64,000 nucleotides of DNA from Symsagittifera roscoffensis (Eukaryota; Xenacoelomorpha; Acoela; Convolutidae), in assembly GCF_963678635.1 (NCBI RefSeq), contig NC_087062.1:14557789-14621788 (forward strand), given 5' to 3'. The notes beneath the pieces were generated by a model that saw nothing but the letters and a program-made list of their open reading frames with translations, was not told the origin of the DNA and made no database searches. A program made the position numbers and the translations under genes. Below, piece by piece: positions 1 to 12,197 of the stretch. How positions within the stretch are numbered: the stretch's first letter is position 1; each line of letters begins with the position of its first letter.

Positions 1-2050
1 GCTCCTAAGCCAAATGAAGATGCATTGCAGACGACCTGGTTCTCTGGATTTTGGTTGAATTATTTCTTTTCAGTTATTTCAGATACTGGATTTATTTGTG
101 TTCCGACTTCCAATGTGTTCCGACTTCCAATCTAAAGTTTTATATTTCTCTGCTTTTAATAGTTGTTTTAAGAGTGATGCTGATTTGCGAGAGTTGGTAT
201 GTATCTAGTGAGGTTCGGTATCGAACCAATGAAGCTTTTCAGTTGTTTAGATGTTCCTGGTGTTGTGAGCTTTGTAATTGGTCTCATTTTTTATTCAAAT
301 AATTTGTGCCCTCAATACTTTTTTTAAAATCAAGCCACTATAACTCTTTGCGCGCAAATTTCTATTTGCTAATTTTTCGATAGTTTAATATTTTCAATAA
401 TATACCCAATAAACCGTTGTGTGTCTCTTTCGACGCTGTTGTTATAATTAAGTTGTCATCTAGAAACGCGAATGTGCTTTCGCAGTTGGTAAGTGAAAGT
501 TTATGGCTTCTGAAACTCGGCTGGCAAATCCGTGAGGCCGTAAACCTTGTTTGCAATTGGTATGTTCCCGTTGCGTTAGCTCCTTTTAGACTGAAATTGC
601 TTTGATTTCTTGTTTCCGCAACCAAAGGGATTTACGAAACGCGTAGCGTAGATCGAGTGTTGAGAGTATTTTTTTTCAGTTTCATGCTTTTTGCGATGTT
701 GTCTAGGAGTAGTACGATGTTGTTGGTTTGGGTAGATATTCTTCACGAACTGGGTTCTCATTACATAGATCTTTGACTTTCCATCTCTTAAGCAGAGTTG
801 TCGAAAAGTGTCTTTTGCCCACTGTTTAACTTCTTAACATCTTTTTTTCTATTTGCTATATTTGCTATCAGGTAGTCTACAATGATAAATGGGGATGATT
901 TTTATCGTCCACCCTCGAGACTCCACCGCAATAATAAGATGTTTTTTTGGAATAATGTACTTCCCGTTGTATCATTCTAGTGACATCCTTGCTGCGTGCT
1001 CTGGTGAGACATAATTTCGAAGAGTGCTGATCGGTCGTTTCTTTGCAGTCTATGTGCCGTTTTTTTGTTGACAAGTGACATTGAGCTTCCTGAGTCGGCT
1101 ATTGCAAATATTTTTTCTGTTTTCAACTTTAACTTCGTGATATGTTCGATTAAGACGTCTTCGTGAATATCTCCAAACTTTCGTATTTCAAACGCATCTG
1201 AAATTGTCAGATCAGTGAAGCTGTCTGGTGTTACATATTCCCAGCCGTTCGATGTTGAAAAATCTTCATAAACCAATGGGTCCTTGTTATCAAAATCCTC
1301 AAGGGCTTGTTCATCTTCATCTACACGTTGGTTTCTGTTCTATTTCTGCATGTAGCTAGCGTTAGGCGATCTGCCCATCTTCGCAAAATGTCCTCGCTAA
1401 AGACTCTTTGTGCAGATAATGTCTTCTTCCAGGCATGATAGTAGGTGCTTCGGACCAATTTGTCTGCCGCATTTGTAACAAAAAAGTTTTTGATCTTTTT
1501 GTTGGTTTTGGAAACCCATTAAGTTGTAACTTCCTGTGGGTAAAGGTTGTCGGCCTCTCGGAAATCCCCGACCTCTTTGAACGTTTTGATACTCGTTTGG
1601 TCCACCTCTTCTAGGTGGCTCTATGAACCAAATTGATTCGTGCTTAATTATTGACGTTGTAGTTGATTATGATCAAAAAGGGTGATTAGTTTTTATTGTT
1701 TTGTTTTGTTCTATTCCTTTTTTAATCTGATTGCATGTTCATATGCGTCTTGAGGAGATCTGGTTTCTGCTAGAAATTTTCGGCTGTTTTTTGTTTATCA
1801 GGTGGGTCCTGAACATGTCTACAATCCTCTCGTCTTACCTATCTCCGCAGTCGGCGCAAAATGCAAGTTGTACGAGACCAGTGTGGAATTGTTCCACTGG
1901 TTTGTTTTTCCGTTGTTTTTGGCAAATAATATTATTTCGAATTCGATGAGTCTTGTCACAACAAAAAATTCTTCGAGTATACGCATGAGTTCTTTCGTAA
2001 TCGCTCATTGGATGTCAATCCCCGGTCATTTTGTTGAAGCTGTCGTTAGC
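1..2050 (-). pseudogene. Decayed Ty3/Gypsy retrotransposon fragment (gag, protease, RT remnants)
   Basis: Read on the minus strand, this stretch keeps scattered pieces of a Gypsy polyprotein in the expected order. A gag-like piece lies at about 2040-1700 and a zinc-knuckle-like CYKCGRQ...H...C piece at about 1480-1430. A retropepsin with ADSGSSMS lies at 1276-977 and an RT piece with TFAFLDD at 625-362. Each matches the intact Gypsy polyprotein at 59863-53357, which has CTRCGR, IDTGSP and TFCFLDD. Many stops and frameshifts separate the pieces, so this is a dead relative of that family. The left end runs off the window. Confidence 0.8.
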
Positions 2051-4490
2051 CTTCCGCTCACAAGCATAGGAAAATATAGATCCTTACCTTGGCGTGCATC
2101 GTTCCATGCAATGTTGCTGCATAGGACGCCTTTTTCTCAGTTTCTCTTAACGTTATTTTCCCATGATACTCTTTTCTCTCGGATGAGGATCTCTCAGTTG
2201 GGATTTTGGGCCTCTGCTTTGCCGGTATTTTCAACTTCGTAAATTGTTTCAGTTGACTCGACAATGGGAGGTTTTCCTAATTAAATTTCTTATCTCTATC
2301 TCATCTTTGACAATTTCCTTCATGGCTGTAGGTTTGAACCTTTCCACTTGGATTTACAAAGGAGTTCGATCGGTACCCCTTTTTTCTGGCGAGAAGTCTC
2401 AATAAAGTTTTTTCTTTGAGCGGCACAAAATAATTTTCTATCGGGCGTCCTGACATTTTCAGCTAATTTTTCGTGGGTAAACTGTCGTAAATTTCCTTGT
2501 CAAAGATTGAGAATCTATCTTTTATTTCCGGCCTATCCGCCTTCTTGTGATCTCGTCTATCGTAGAAATCTGTCTTCTTGCTCAGGCTGTCAGCAGTTTA
2601 ATGTTAACCTCTTGTTATGAGCACAACTATCAGGTTAAAATTATCCAGCTTAACAGTACGGTATGTTGCTCTGAATCATAGAGTGGGTATTTCACCATAA
2701 TAAATTTTTCTTTTATTGACGCTCATTTTGAACGGTTTGGTACCTAATTATGTATAATATAATTCTATGAATTTCACGACTGAGAAGGTTTCCCCTTTCG
2801 ATGCTCCGTATTTCATATTTGTATCGCTTAGGACTTTGCTTCTATCTGCTAGAGGCCTCAGTATAATTTTTTAATTCCTTATATGCTCCTTATGTAGTTT
2901 AGCCGAGACTGCGAACAACGATTATCGGTTTTCCGAACAAACATGCCGTTTTCTGTTGACATGCCTAGTACCGGTTCTTCGCACATTTCATTCTGATTCA
3001 ATCAACCATCAGCATGACCTCATGTGGCCCTTAGGCAGACGTGAGCCTGCCATTTTCTCTCATCGTCTTTGCTACTGCTGTCTTCAGTGGCTCCCTGATT
3101 GCATTCGATGGGTTGTGAAAATTACTGATCACAAGTAGTCGGCATATACATCTATCGACATCAATATTTGGTCCCTCGGTTTGCTCAGATTTTTCATTAC
3201 TTCATGGCCTTCAACCGTTACTTTTGATCTGATTCCTATACCTAATTTTGTTATTCCAAAGAGCTTTTCAATGACCATTTTTTTGAATTGCAGCTGGTTC
3301 ATTTTTTGAGAGTGTCACTTAAATCCGAATGAATTCTGCTCCAGCCTATGCTCTTCAAACGCTGCCTTTATAACGTACAAACCGCTACTTGGGGATCAGC
3401 CAAAACACACTAAGCGCATGAGCGATGTTTATCTCTGTCGCTCTTGACTTGTAACATGTAATGTTTTCAATGTTAGCTGTCCTTCTTGAAGGTTGCGATC
3501 AACAGAGTATGAGCATTTTCCTTGGCTTCATTGGTAAATTTCCTCTTAATTTTTGCCTCTTTTTTGATGGAGTTGGTGCAATGTATTTTAAAAGTCTGTA
3601 ATAGATCGCTAGCATTGTTTTCAGGTCGTCGCGTCGCTTTGTACAATTTTGTATTCTGTGATGAAGTTCCTCTATCAGGCAACTGACTGTTGATTTGTCA
3701 TCTCCCGGTCTTCGTTTCTCAAACCTCATCATTGCCTGGTGTCTTTTCATCTCTGAGTCAATAGATTTCAAAAATTTTGTCTGCAGTCTCATGTTCCTCT
3801 TCTTTTTTGGCATCTATCTGGTACGTTTTATTTAAATTTTGACCCACTTCTTTGAATTTGTCCTGAGGTATTGCTGACAAAGCTTTCTAGTCTAATATAG
3901 TGCTTTTTTCAGATTCTCTTGCAACGATAAAGACCGAGTTTTGTAGAAGCGCGTCAAAAATTGTCTGTGATGCTTTTGAGTTTTCAACTTGATCTCTACT
4001 CATGGTCTCCATCCTCGGCACCCTTCTTTTCTAGCCATCATGTAATAGTTATCTAGTGCATTGTTTGCGCTATGACTTTTCTCCCTCTTCAGTTCCTCTC
4101 CTTCCTCCTTGTGAAATTTAGGCTTCTTTAGTATCAGATCTAGCTTTCACATCAAGCCTGTCATTCCTATCGTTCCATAGTACCCAAAGAATTCAGTCGT
4201 TGTGGTCTCTCCAGTGTCGTCATTTTCTTCCTTGTTTAAAGTTAGCTGATTTTTCTTCTATTTTTAGACTTCATCCAGACTATTGTCATCAGTCCGGCCA
4301 AAAAAGTTCATTAAAAGACTGTTTTCTTAAATTGGGAACAATTTTCATCGTCTCTGTTTTTTTGCCAATCGTATCGGTATTGTTACCTATTGGTGATACG
4401 CATAGCGTTTTTGTTTCTTTCACAGTTGTTTCAGGCATCGGTGTCGATTCTTTCACTTTATCGCCTCCCTTGTTGATACAGTGATCTTCG
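2051..4490 (-). pseudogene. Relic of the giant LTR retroelement family: gag, protease and RNase H remnants
   Basis: On the minus strand the order is Gag N-terminal part (about 4480-3900), Gag core with KRHQAMMRFEKRR (3813-3473), and a protease-upstream part (about 3300-2950). An RNase H tail with SKVLSDTNMKYGA and ADSLSKKTDFYDR lies at about 2900-2500. All are recognisably homologous to the giant element: Gag at 33520-33830, pre-protease at 34500-34720, RNase H at 36960-37330. The RT core and integrase are missing, so this is an internally deleted derivative. A plus-strand open frame at 2956-3138 is only its antisense shadow. Confidence 0.78.
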
Positions 4491-4823
4491 AGCGATTACA
4501 TTGTTCACCGAAATGCTTTTTTCTTAATTTTGAAGTCTAGTTTTCTTGTATTTTACAAATCACCAATCTCCCAGAATGATCCTAACGGGATATTTGCTAT
4601 ACGTCACTCAGGTTATTAAAATATAAGTTTGATTAAAACGCTTTATCGAAATCAAATAATCTCTCCATAGTCTTTGAGGCTAAATTTAAATCGTGGGGCA
4701 GATTTCTAAACTTACTAAGTGTCATGGAAAGTGAAAACTTTTGTGCTGTTGTTTAAACTTTCCATTAATTTGAGGCGCGGATTTTTCATTTGGGCCATTT
4801 TTGCGCCCCCCCCCCCCCCCCAC
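4491..4823. other. AT-rich junction with a poly-C run
   Basis: This is about 330 bases between two relics, with no coding signal. It ends in a run of about 16 C residues near 4806-4821, immediately before the 3' end of the next minus-strand ORF relic. The run may be a leftover of an element terminus, but no repeat partner was identified. Confidence 0.4.
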
Positions 4824-6225
4824 TCAATTCTGGATTTGAGCTATTTCATAAAATAAGGTTCGATAAGTCCAAACGGTACGTCGCTTCACGTAACTCAGGA
4901 CATTCTGTTTGCACCATTTCAGCAAGGGGCCATCCAAAACGCTGATGAGGCTAACATACAACACCGAGTGTCTATAGGCGGAGAGTAAACGCTCTGGGAA
5001 CGCAATGGTCACTGCCGGGCCATAGATAAAAGTTACTAACTCGCCAAGGCCTAGCACCATCATTAGAGGACCTGAGCGCATCGCCAAGCATAAAACTGTG
5101 AGCAGTAGCATGCCACCGTTGGTGGCTTTGAGTTCGTCTTTCGTTTTTGAAATGCGATCTTCACCAGCATGGTATCGATTCTGCATCAAAAGATAATGAA
5201 TGAGTAAGGTCTTCTAGCTAGCCGCATATGTGTAGTAGTGAGATTCAATTTCGGCGTGCTCATCAGCATTCGAGATAGGGTCCACAAATTTCAACAGCCT
5301 GTGGATTACCCTTAGGTTGCCATGAGTCAGCAGGAATAGCGTTAAATATCCATCTTTCCTCAAGAGCTCGACTCCTTTGCTGAACAAGAATGTAGGACCC
5401 ATATTGAATAGCATTCAAGGAAAATACATATAAATTGCCGACAATAGGTTGATTGGCAACTCTAATAAGTCTTTCATGAGGTTCTGGAGCATACTTATGG
5501 CCGCTGAAAGGAGCGTCTCGAGATAATATATCTTTCTGCAGGGACTCAACTATCCCAGTATCTGTGACAGGTTCCTAGTCTCCAGCTCGCCTTCTGCGTG
5601 ATCTTTCCAGCCCCGGCCACAGTGTTAGTTTGCTCTTGCACAGGACTCCCTAGATAGATACTGTCATTTTCATACAGAAAAAAGAATTCAAAATTGAATT
5701 TTTTGCCAAAAAATTTATTCAAAAAGACGAGGTGAATTTAAAAAAATTGCGTTCAGAAGCCTTAAATGAATCTAGTTCTGTTCCCAATTGATTATTTTTG
5801 TCAACTGCGGGGTCAGAACTGCTTCTGTTTATCGTTACAACTTTGAAAAATATGCAGCTTTTCTTCAATTTTGACAAAATACTTAAAGAAATTGGGATTA
5901 TTACTTACTTAGTACGGTCTTCAAACTGGTTTTAACCAAACTGGGAGACAAAATTTGATACGCTTGATCGGTCGGTTTTCGCCGCTAACAGAGATTGCAA
6001 TCGTGATTTCTATTTCTCGGAACTACATTCCGAGGACAGAGCACTGACTGCTTGATTCCCGTCATGTATATCAGCTCGTAACTTGAAATGACTTGCCAGA
6101 TTCGAGGTCTTGAGAGACAAATCTTCAGCGATCACTATTAAGATGTTCACGAATGGAGAAACTCCCCTCACTGCATGGGAGATTTCTTCCCAGCAGGCAG
6201 CTAGTTCTGATTTGAAGGAACTCAA
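4824..6225 (-). pseudogene. Relic of the giant element's 811-residue cargo ORF (copy 1)
   Basis: Three minus-strand pieces line up with the 811-residue protein at 43468-45903. 6225-6010 matches its SELAAAWADVSHALRG region. 5414-5214 matches YLFNMGPAYMFSRGVE through DGYLTLVLLTHG. 5189-4824 matches LMQNRHLTGEE, NGGMPLLTDLCLAMRS and IYGPAVTYAFP. Order and spacing follow the intact ORF; stops and indels interrupt it. The N-terminal third is missing. It shows that a second, older member of the family carried the same cargo. Confidence 0.82.
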
Positions 6226-8340
6226 ACTCTTTAACTCTAGATTTCTGTTTGGAGCCGTTATCAGTATTTGTCGTCAATGTTGCTGCATAAGACGCCTTTT
6301 TCTCAGGTTCTCTTAACGTTATTTTCCCATGATACTCTTTTCTCCTGGATGCGGATCTCTCAGTTGGGGTTTCGGGCCTCTGCTTTGCCGGTAATTTCAA
6401 CTTCGTAAGTTGGTTCAGTTGGTTCGACAATGGGGGGTTTTTTCTAAGTAAACTTCCTACCTCTATCTCATCATTGACAATTTCCATCATGGCTGTAGGT
6501 TTGAACCTTTCCACTTGGAGTTCTATCGGTACCCCTTTTTTCTGGCGTGAAGTTTCAATAAAGTTTTTTCTTTGGGCAGCTCAAAATAATTTTCTATTGG
6601 GCGTCCTGACATATTCAGCTAATTTTTCGTTGGTAAACTGTCGTAAATTTCCTTTTTAAAGATTGAGAGTCCATCATTTATTTCCGGCCTATCCGTTTTC
6701 CTGTGATCTTGTCTCTCTTAGAATTCTGTCTTCTTGCTCAGGCAGTCAGCATTTTAACGACTGAGAAGTTTTACCCTTTCGATGCTCCGTATTTCATATT
6801 TGTATCGCTCAGGACTTTGCTTCTATCTGCTAGAGGCCTCAGTATAATTTTTTAATTCCTTATATGCTCCTTATGTAGTTTAGCCGAGACTGCGAACAAC
6901 GATCATCGGTTTTTCGAACAAACATGCCGTTTTCTGTTGAGATGTCTAGTACCGGTTCTTCGCACATTTCATTCTGATTCAATCAACCATCAGCATGACC
7001 TCATGTGGCCCTTAGGCAGACGTGAGCCTGCCATTTTCTCTCATCGTCTTTGCTACTGCTGTCTTCAGTGGCTCCCTGATTGCATTCGATGGGTTGTGAA
7101 AATTACTGATCACAAGTAGTCGGCATATACATCTATCGACATCAATATTTGGTCCCTCGGTTTGCTCAGATTTTTCATTACTTCATGGCCTTCAACCGTT
7201 ACTTTTGACCTGATTCCTATACCTAATTTTGTTATTCCAAAGAGCTTTTCAATGACCATTTTTTTGAATTGCAGCTGGTTCATTTTTTGAGAGTGTCACT
7301 TAAATCCGAATGAATTCTGCTCCAGCCTATGCTCTTCAAACGCTGCTTTTATAACGTACAAACCGCTACTTGGGGATCAGCCAATACATACTAAGCGCAT
7401 GAGCGATGTTTATCTCTGTCGTCTTGGCTTGTAAAATGTATTGTTTTTGATATTAGCTGTCCTTCTTGAAGGTTGCAATCAGCAGAGTATGAGTATTTTC
7501 TTTGGCTTCATTGGTAAGTTTCCTCTAGACTTTTGCCTCTTTTTTGATGGAGTTGGTGCATTAACTTTTAAAGGTCTGTAAAAGATTTTTAGCATTGTTT
7601 TCAAGTCGTCGCTTTGTATAATTTTGGATGCTGTGATGAAGTTCCTCTATCAAGGCAACCGACTGTTGATTTGTCATCTCCTGGTCTTCGTTTCTCAAAC
7701 CTCATCATTGCCTGGTGTCTTTTCACCTCTGAGTCAATAGGAGTTCAAAAATTTTGTCCGCTGTCTCACGTTCCTCTTCTTCTTTGGCATCTATCTGGTA
7801 CGTTTTCTTTAGTTTTTGCTCCGCCTCTTTTAATTTGTCCTGAGGTATTGCTGACGAAGCTTTCTAGTCTAATATAGTGCTTTTTTCAGATTCTCTTGCA
7901 ACGATAAAGACCGAGTTTTGTAGAAGCGCGTCAAAAATTGTCTGTGATGCTTTTGAGTTTTCAACTTGATCTCTACTCATGGTCTCCATCCTCGACTATG
8001 GACTCCCTATTTGACAATTCTTTCTTTTGCAGCTTTCTTTTCTAGCAATCATGAAACAGTTATCTAGTTCTTTGTTTGTGCTACGACTTTTCTCCCTCTT
8101 CAGTTCCTCTGTCCTCCTTGTGAAATTTAAGCTTCTTTCGTATCAGATCTAGCTTTCGCATCAAGCCTGTCATTCATATCGCGCCATAGTATCCGGATAA
8201 TTCAGTCATTGTGTTCTCTTTTGTGTCGTCATTTTCTTTCTTGTTTAAAACTAGCTGATTTTTCTTCTTTTTCTTTGGACCTCATGCAGACTATTGTCAT
8301 CAGTCCGGCCAAAAATAATCAGAAAAAGACTGTATTCTTA
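6226..8340 (-). pseudogene. Relic of the giant retroelement family: gag, protease and RNase H remnants (copy 2)
   Basis: This is a second copy of the 2051-4490 arrangement in the same orientation and very similar in sequence. For example, the stretch around 6937-7310 nearly repeats 2956-3330. Gag pieces lie at about 8300-7440, the protease-upstream piece at about 7270-6940 and the RNase H tail at about 6900-6500. It runs directly into the cargo-ORF relic at 6225-4824, giving the order gag, protease, RNase H, 811-ORF on the minus strand. RT core and integrase are again deleted. Confidence 0.78.
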
Positions 8341-9634
8341 GTTAGTGTGCTTTCTTAACCAGTGTTTTTAACTTAGCATGGTCTCGATTCTGCATCAAGA
8401 GATAATGAATGAGTAAGGTCTTCTAGCTAGCCGCACATGTGTAGTAGTGAGTCTCAATTTCGGCGTACTCATCAGCATTCGACATAGGGTCCACAATTTT
8501 CAACAGCCTGTAGATAACCCTCAGGTTGCCATGAGTCAGCAGGACTAGCGTTAAATATCCATCTTTCCTCAGGAGCTCGACTCCTTTGCTGTATAAGAAT
8601 GTTGGACCAATATCGAATAGCATTCAAGGAAAATACATATAAATTGCCGGCAATAAGTTGATTGGCAATTATAATAAGTTTTTCATGAGGTTCTGGAGCA
8701 TACGTATGGCCGCTGAAAGGAGCGTCTCGAGATAATATATCTTCCAGCAGGGACTCAAGTATCCCAGTATCTGTGAAAGGTTCCTCGTCTCCAGCTCGCC
8801 TTCAGCTCGCCTTCTGCGTGATCTTTCCAGCTCCGGCCACAGTGTTAGTTTGCTCTTGCACTGGACTCCCTAGATAGATACTGACATTTTCATACAGAAA
8901 GAAGAATTCAAAATCGAATTCTTTTCCAAAAATTTCATTCAAAAGACGAGGTGAATTTAAAAAAAAACTGCGTTCAGAAGCCTTAAATGCACCTAGTTCT
9001 GTTCACAATTGATTATTTGTGTCAACTGGCGGGTCAAGATTGCTTCTGTTTATCGTTACAACTTTGAAAAATATGCAGCTTTTCTTCAATTTTTGACAAA
9101 ATACTTAAGGAAATTGGGATTATTACTTACTTAGTACGGTCTTCAAACTGGTTTTAACCAAACTGGTAGACAAAAATTGATACGCTTAATCGGTCGGTTT
9201 TTGTCGCTAACAGATTGCAATCGTGATTTTTATTTCTCGGAACTACATTTCGAGGACAGAGCACTGACTGGTTGATGCCCGTCATGTATATCAGCTCGTA
9301 ACTTGAATTGACTTGCCAGATTCGAGGTCTTGAGACACCAAACTTCATTAAACACCATTAAGGTGTTCACGAATAAAGGAACTCCCCTCACTGCATGGGA
9401 GAGTTCTGCCCAGCAGGCAGCTAGTTCTGATTTGAAGAAACTCAAATTCTTCAACTCTAGCTTTCTGTTTGGAGCCGTTATCAGTATTTGTCGTCCGGTG
9501 CCCTCGGCTATTAGTGTCATTGTGGCATATACAAAATGAAGGCTGGTTGCATCGTGGCGAAAGAGAGGAGAGGATGGGAATGCCACTCTGTTTTTCGAAA
9601 CAAATCTGGTATATACCAGTTCTTGCACTTCCAC
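8341..9634 (-). pseudogene. Relic of the 811-residue cargo ORF (copy 2)
   Basis: Minus-strand pieces at 9634-9230 match the middle of the 811-residue protein: EVQEL..TRFVSKNRVAF against EVQENVASRFGSKTKVVF, then ALQFVYA, APNR and SELAACWAE. A piece at 8623-8423 has DGYLTLVLLTHG. The reading ends near 8400 at the YLLMQNR homologue and joins gag-like sequence, so its 3' third is deleted. A near-identical copy at 60710-60127 plus 53001-52341 is interrupted by the Gypsy element. Confidence 0.8.
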
Positions 9635-10635
9635 TAAGGAGGTAAGAATCGTCTCTCTAAATTCCCATACTTTTTCATGGGGTGGGGGGTCCTTTTGTCA
9701 CAAGACTTCAATTAGCCTTATCGACAGCAGATGGTCGTTCAAGCCAGCGAACATCAGCAGTTCCGGTTCACATGGATTTTGAGACTTGATAGCAACCGTG
9801 ACTTGATAGCAACCGCATGAGCAGGAAGTGAGACGTCCATCTCCGACGCTACCTTTAGAAAATTTAAAGAATCAATACTAGTGTCCCAGTCTATTTTGCT
9901 CCAGATCTATATAAACTCTTTGCACTTCTCAATTGCTTGTCGCAGCTACTGTGATCAGCTATTGAACAGAAGGATAATTTTGTTTGGACTTGCAAAATCG
10001 AGGGTATTCAAACCGGGTACAAAAGTTTTTCCACCGAAATAAATTCATTCACAGAATAGTAAGAATTAGTACTGGTAGTCTTTGGTTCAGTTCCCGTGAT
10101 AGTCCCGAGAGCCTTCAGAAAGTCCACCCAGAAAAGTTCAAGGTTCAATACTAGTGCCCAGTCAAGTTTACTCCAGATCTATTTAAACCCTTTGACTTCG
10201 CAATTGAACAGGAGTTATTGATAATTTTGTTTGGCCTTGCAATAAGCGAGGATACTTAATTCAGGTACTACACTTTTTCCCCCGAAACTAATTCATTCAC
10301 AGAAGAATTAAAATTAGACCTGGTATTTTTGGTTTAGTTCATAATAAATTCAAATTTATTTGCGTATGCGGCACACTTGGCCTGGAGAAAACAAACTTGG
10401 CAAAGCTCAAAACCTGGGACGTCAATTTTGAAAAACAAAGTATTGTATACGAGTAAGTTTGCGAGCAATAAGCACCCCTTAATCTTCGAGTGTTCCCGTC
10501 AGAGCGGTTTTAGGTGCCCTTCGTTCTCCGGTTAGAAAGCCATAGGCCCCCGTTCGGAGGCCACGGTCTTTCTATTTCCCTTCTACCGATACAAAATCAA
10601 GTAATTCCAGTAGAGAAAAACTAAAGATCCCTGTT
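9635..10635. repeat. TATA-containing monomer repeats, partly tandem (copy A)
   Basis: There are two diverged monomers at about 9860-10110 and 10130-10340. Each has TCAATACTAGTG, CAGATCTAT(A/T)TAAAC, ATTGAACAG, GATAATTTTGTTTGG and AATTCATTCACAGAA in the same order. TATATAAA lies near the 5' side of the first. The rest (10370-10560) is shared with 62180-62520 and has no clear gene. Position upstream of the plus-strand LINE relic suggests promoter monomers of that element; this is inference. The block ends at the CCTGTT target of the Polinton. Confidence 0.6.
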
Positions 10636-10847
10636 AGTAGTATGCATATAGTGCACTATGATGGGGGGGGGGGGGGTTGTCATACATGGATGACCATTAG
10701 GTATAAATCATAATGGTCACCATGTATTAAATGATCAGCAATGGTCACCATGTAATAATCCTAATTGTCACCATGTATAATTTTATACCTAATAGTCCTC
10801 ATGTAAAACTTCGGTATATTATTGAGTATTCCCACTGAACGTTGTGG
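10636..10847 (+). repeat. Left terminal inverted repeat of the Polinton
   Basis: About 212 bp match the reverse complement of 25050-25263 almost perfectly. The differences are the length of a G run (about 14-15) and the few bases before it. Inside, a unit like AATGGTCACCATGTA occurs three times with small changes and is itself near-palindromic around GGTCACC. These units could be recognition sites, which is inference. Confidence 0.95.
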
Positions 10848-11748
10848 AAACGGGAATGGAATTAGGTTTTGGTCGGTGCATGTTTTCCCTTCTAAAGTTT
10901 GGGGGTATTGGTTTGTTGACATGTAAAATGACGTTATATACCTATTATATGCGACCAAACTATATGGTATATAGGAAAGCACAAGATTTTGGCAGCGTAG
11001 CTTAACTGTTGGGTGCGGTGAACGATTTCCTTCAAAAATGCATGTTTTATTGCTGAATCTCGAAGAAAGCAAAATTCGTCAAGTGCGGCGGCCGCCACCT
11101 CTATTTAGGCAAAAACTAATGATCAATTTGACCGAAATAAGAATGAAAAATTACTTTAAGCCAAATGAAGCTAAAAAATAAGGAAAAATTACGAAACACT
11201 GAAAACTCTAAAATAATGAAATTGACTTGAAAATTTCGACATTTTCATTTTCCGTGTCTACAGGAGACTAAAAAATAAACGTCTGAAATCTATGACAAAA
11301 GCTTTGATTTTATAGAAAGATTGAAAGAGCTAAAAGGTTGAAGTGTCTAAAGATCTTGAAAAACGAGAACACTGATGAAAGCCAAAAGTGCCCATTAATT
11401 TTGCTGCAATCATTTCTAAGACTTGTACCTAACTTGTTACTATAAAATTGAAGTGGAACAAAGTTTCTTGGGGTCCGAGTAGAGGAAAACGCATGGCGCT
11501 CGACTCAGAGCCGAAAGGCGGCGTTTCGAAACCCGTCCGGAAATTGTACTGAAAGGAGGCAACAGTTGCTGGTATGGTGATATCCCCCCATAGATCGATT
11601 TTGTACTTTTTTCTCACTTTGATAAAAAGCTTAACTTCTCGAATTACTGCTATTCAGTTAACAATTGGGTAAAATTTCAATTACTAAAAGAATGTATTGT
11701 TCAAAATTAAATTGTAAAATGTATAAATCAACTATATTAAATGGTTAG
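10848..11748. other. Non-coding left arm of the Polinton
   Basis: AT-rich sequence lies between the left inverted repeat and the end of the protease gene. Only short open frames occur. The longest, 10761-11072 on the minus strand, runs out of the inverted repeat and has no family signal. No polyadenylation hexamer for the leftward cluster was recognised close to the protease stop. Confidence 0.6.
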
Positions 11749-12195
11749 TTAATGGGTAAGCATGTGAGTTAGGAAACGTTTCAAAACATGATCAGTTATG
11801 TAAACAAAATCAGAAGCATCACCATTAAAGTTTTTATCAAAAATCAAATGTGCAATATAAATACAAAAAGAACCGCACATGGTAGAGTTTGAGTCTTGCA
11901 TGGGAAAGTTTGTCATCAATTCAGTCACCTGATGAAAATTCTCGTTCAATCGTTTATACAGATTGGTGTACTGCCAAAGAGGAAGACCGAGAGGATCAGC
12001 GAAGTATAAAACATTTCTTCTGTTGCATATCACAATCCAATGTGTCCCCGGAAAATCTGATTTTGAAGTGTTCACAATCATAAAGATATTGTTTGGGATG
12101 AGGGGTGGAAAATTGTCGGCTGCAAATACTCCAAAAAACTTATATTTCAGATGTTTACAATTCTGAATGAGGTCCTGCAACTGGGTTTCATCCAT
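11749..12195 (-). CDS. Adenain-like cysteine protease (Polinton PRO)
   Basis: This 148-residue protein fits the adenovirus/Ulp1-type (C48/C5) maturation proteases that process capsid proteins of Polintons and related viruses. The catalytic layout is visible: His in GTHW (about residue 52), Asp in FADPLG (about 67), Gln in FPMQD (about 98) and Cys in TMCGSFC (about 108). A longer frame starts upstream only with TTG at 12279; the first ATG, at 12195, is two bases beyond the capsid stop and is preferred. It is the last gene of the leftward cluster, next to its presumed substrates. No break is seen. Confidence 0.88.
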   Translation of the reverse strand: MDETQLQDLIQNCKHLKYKFFGVFAADNFPPLIPNNIFMIVNTSKSDFPGTHWIVICNRRNVLYFADPLGLPLWQYTNLYKRLNENFHQVTELMTNFPMQDSNSTMCGSFCIYIAHLIFDKNFNGDASDFVYITDHVLKRFLTHMLTH

Positions 12196-12197
12196 TT

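Noticed and set aside
2956-3138. Plus-strand frame repeated at 6937 and 27635
   Set aside because: It is antisense to the pre-protease relic of the giant retroelement; conservation reflects the repeat, not the frame.
10761-11072. 103-residue minus-strand frame at the Polinton left end
   Set aside because: It runs through the inverted repeat, has no family signal, and is not kept in the right repeat.
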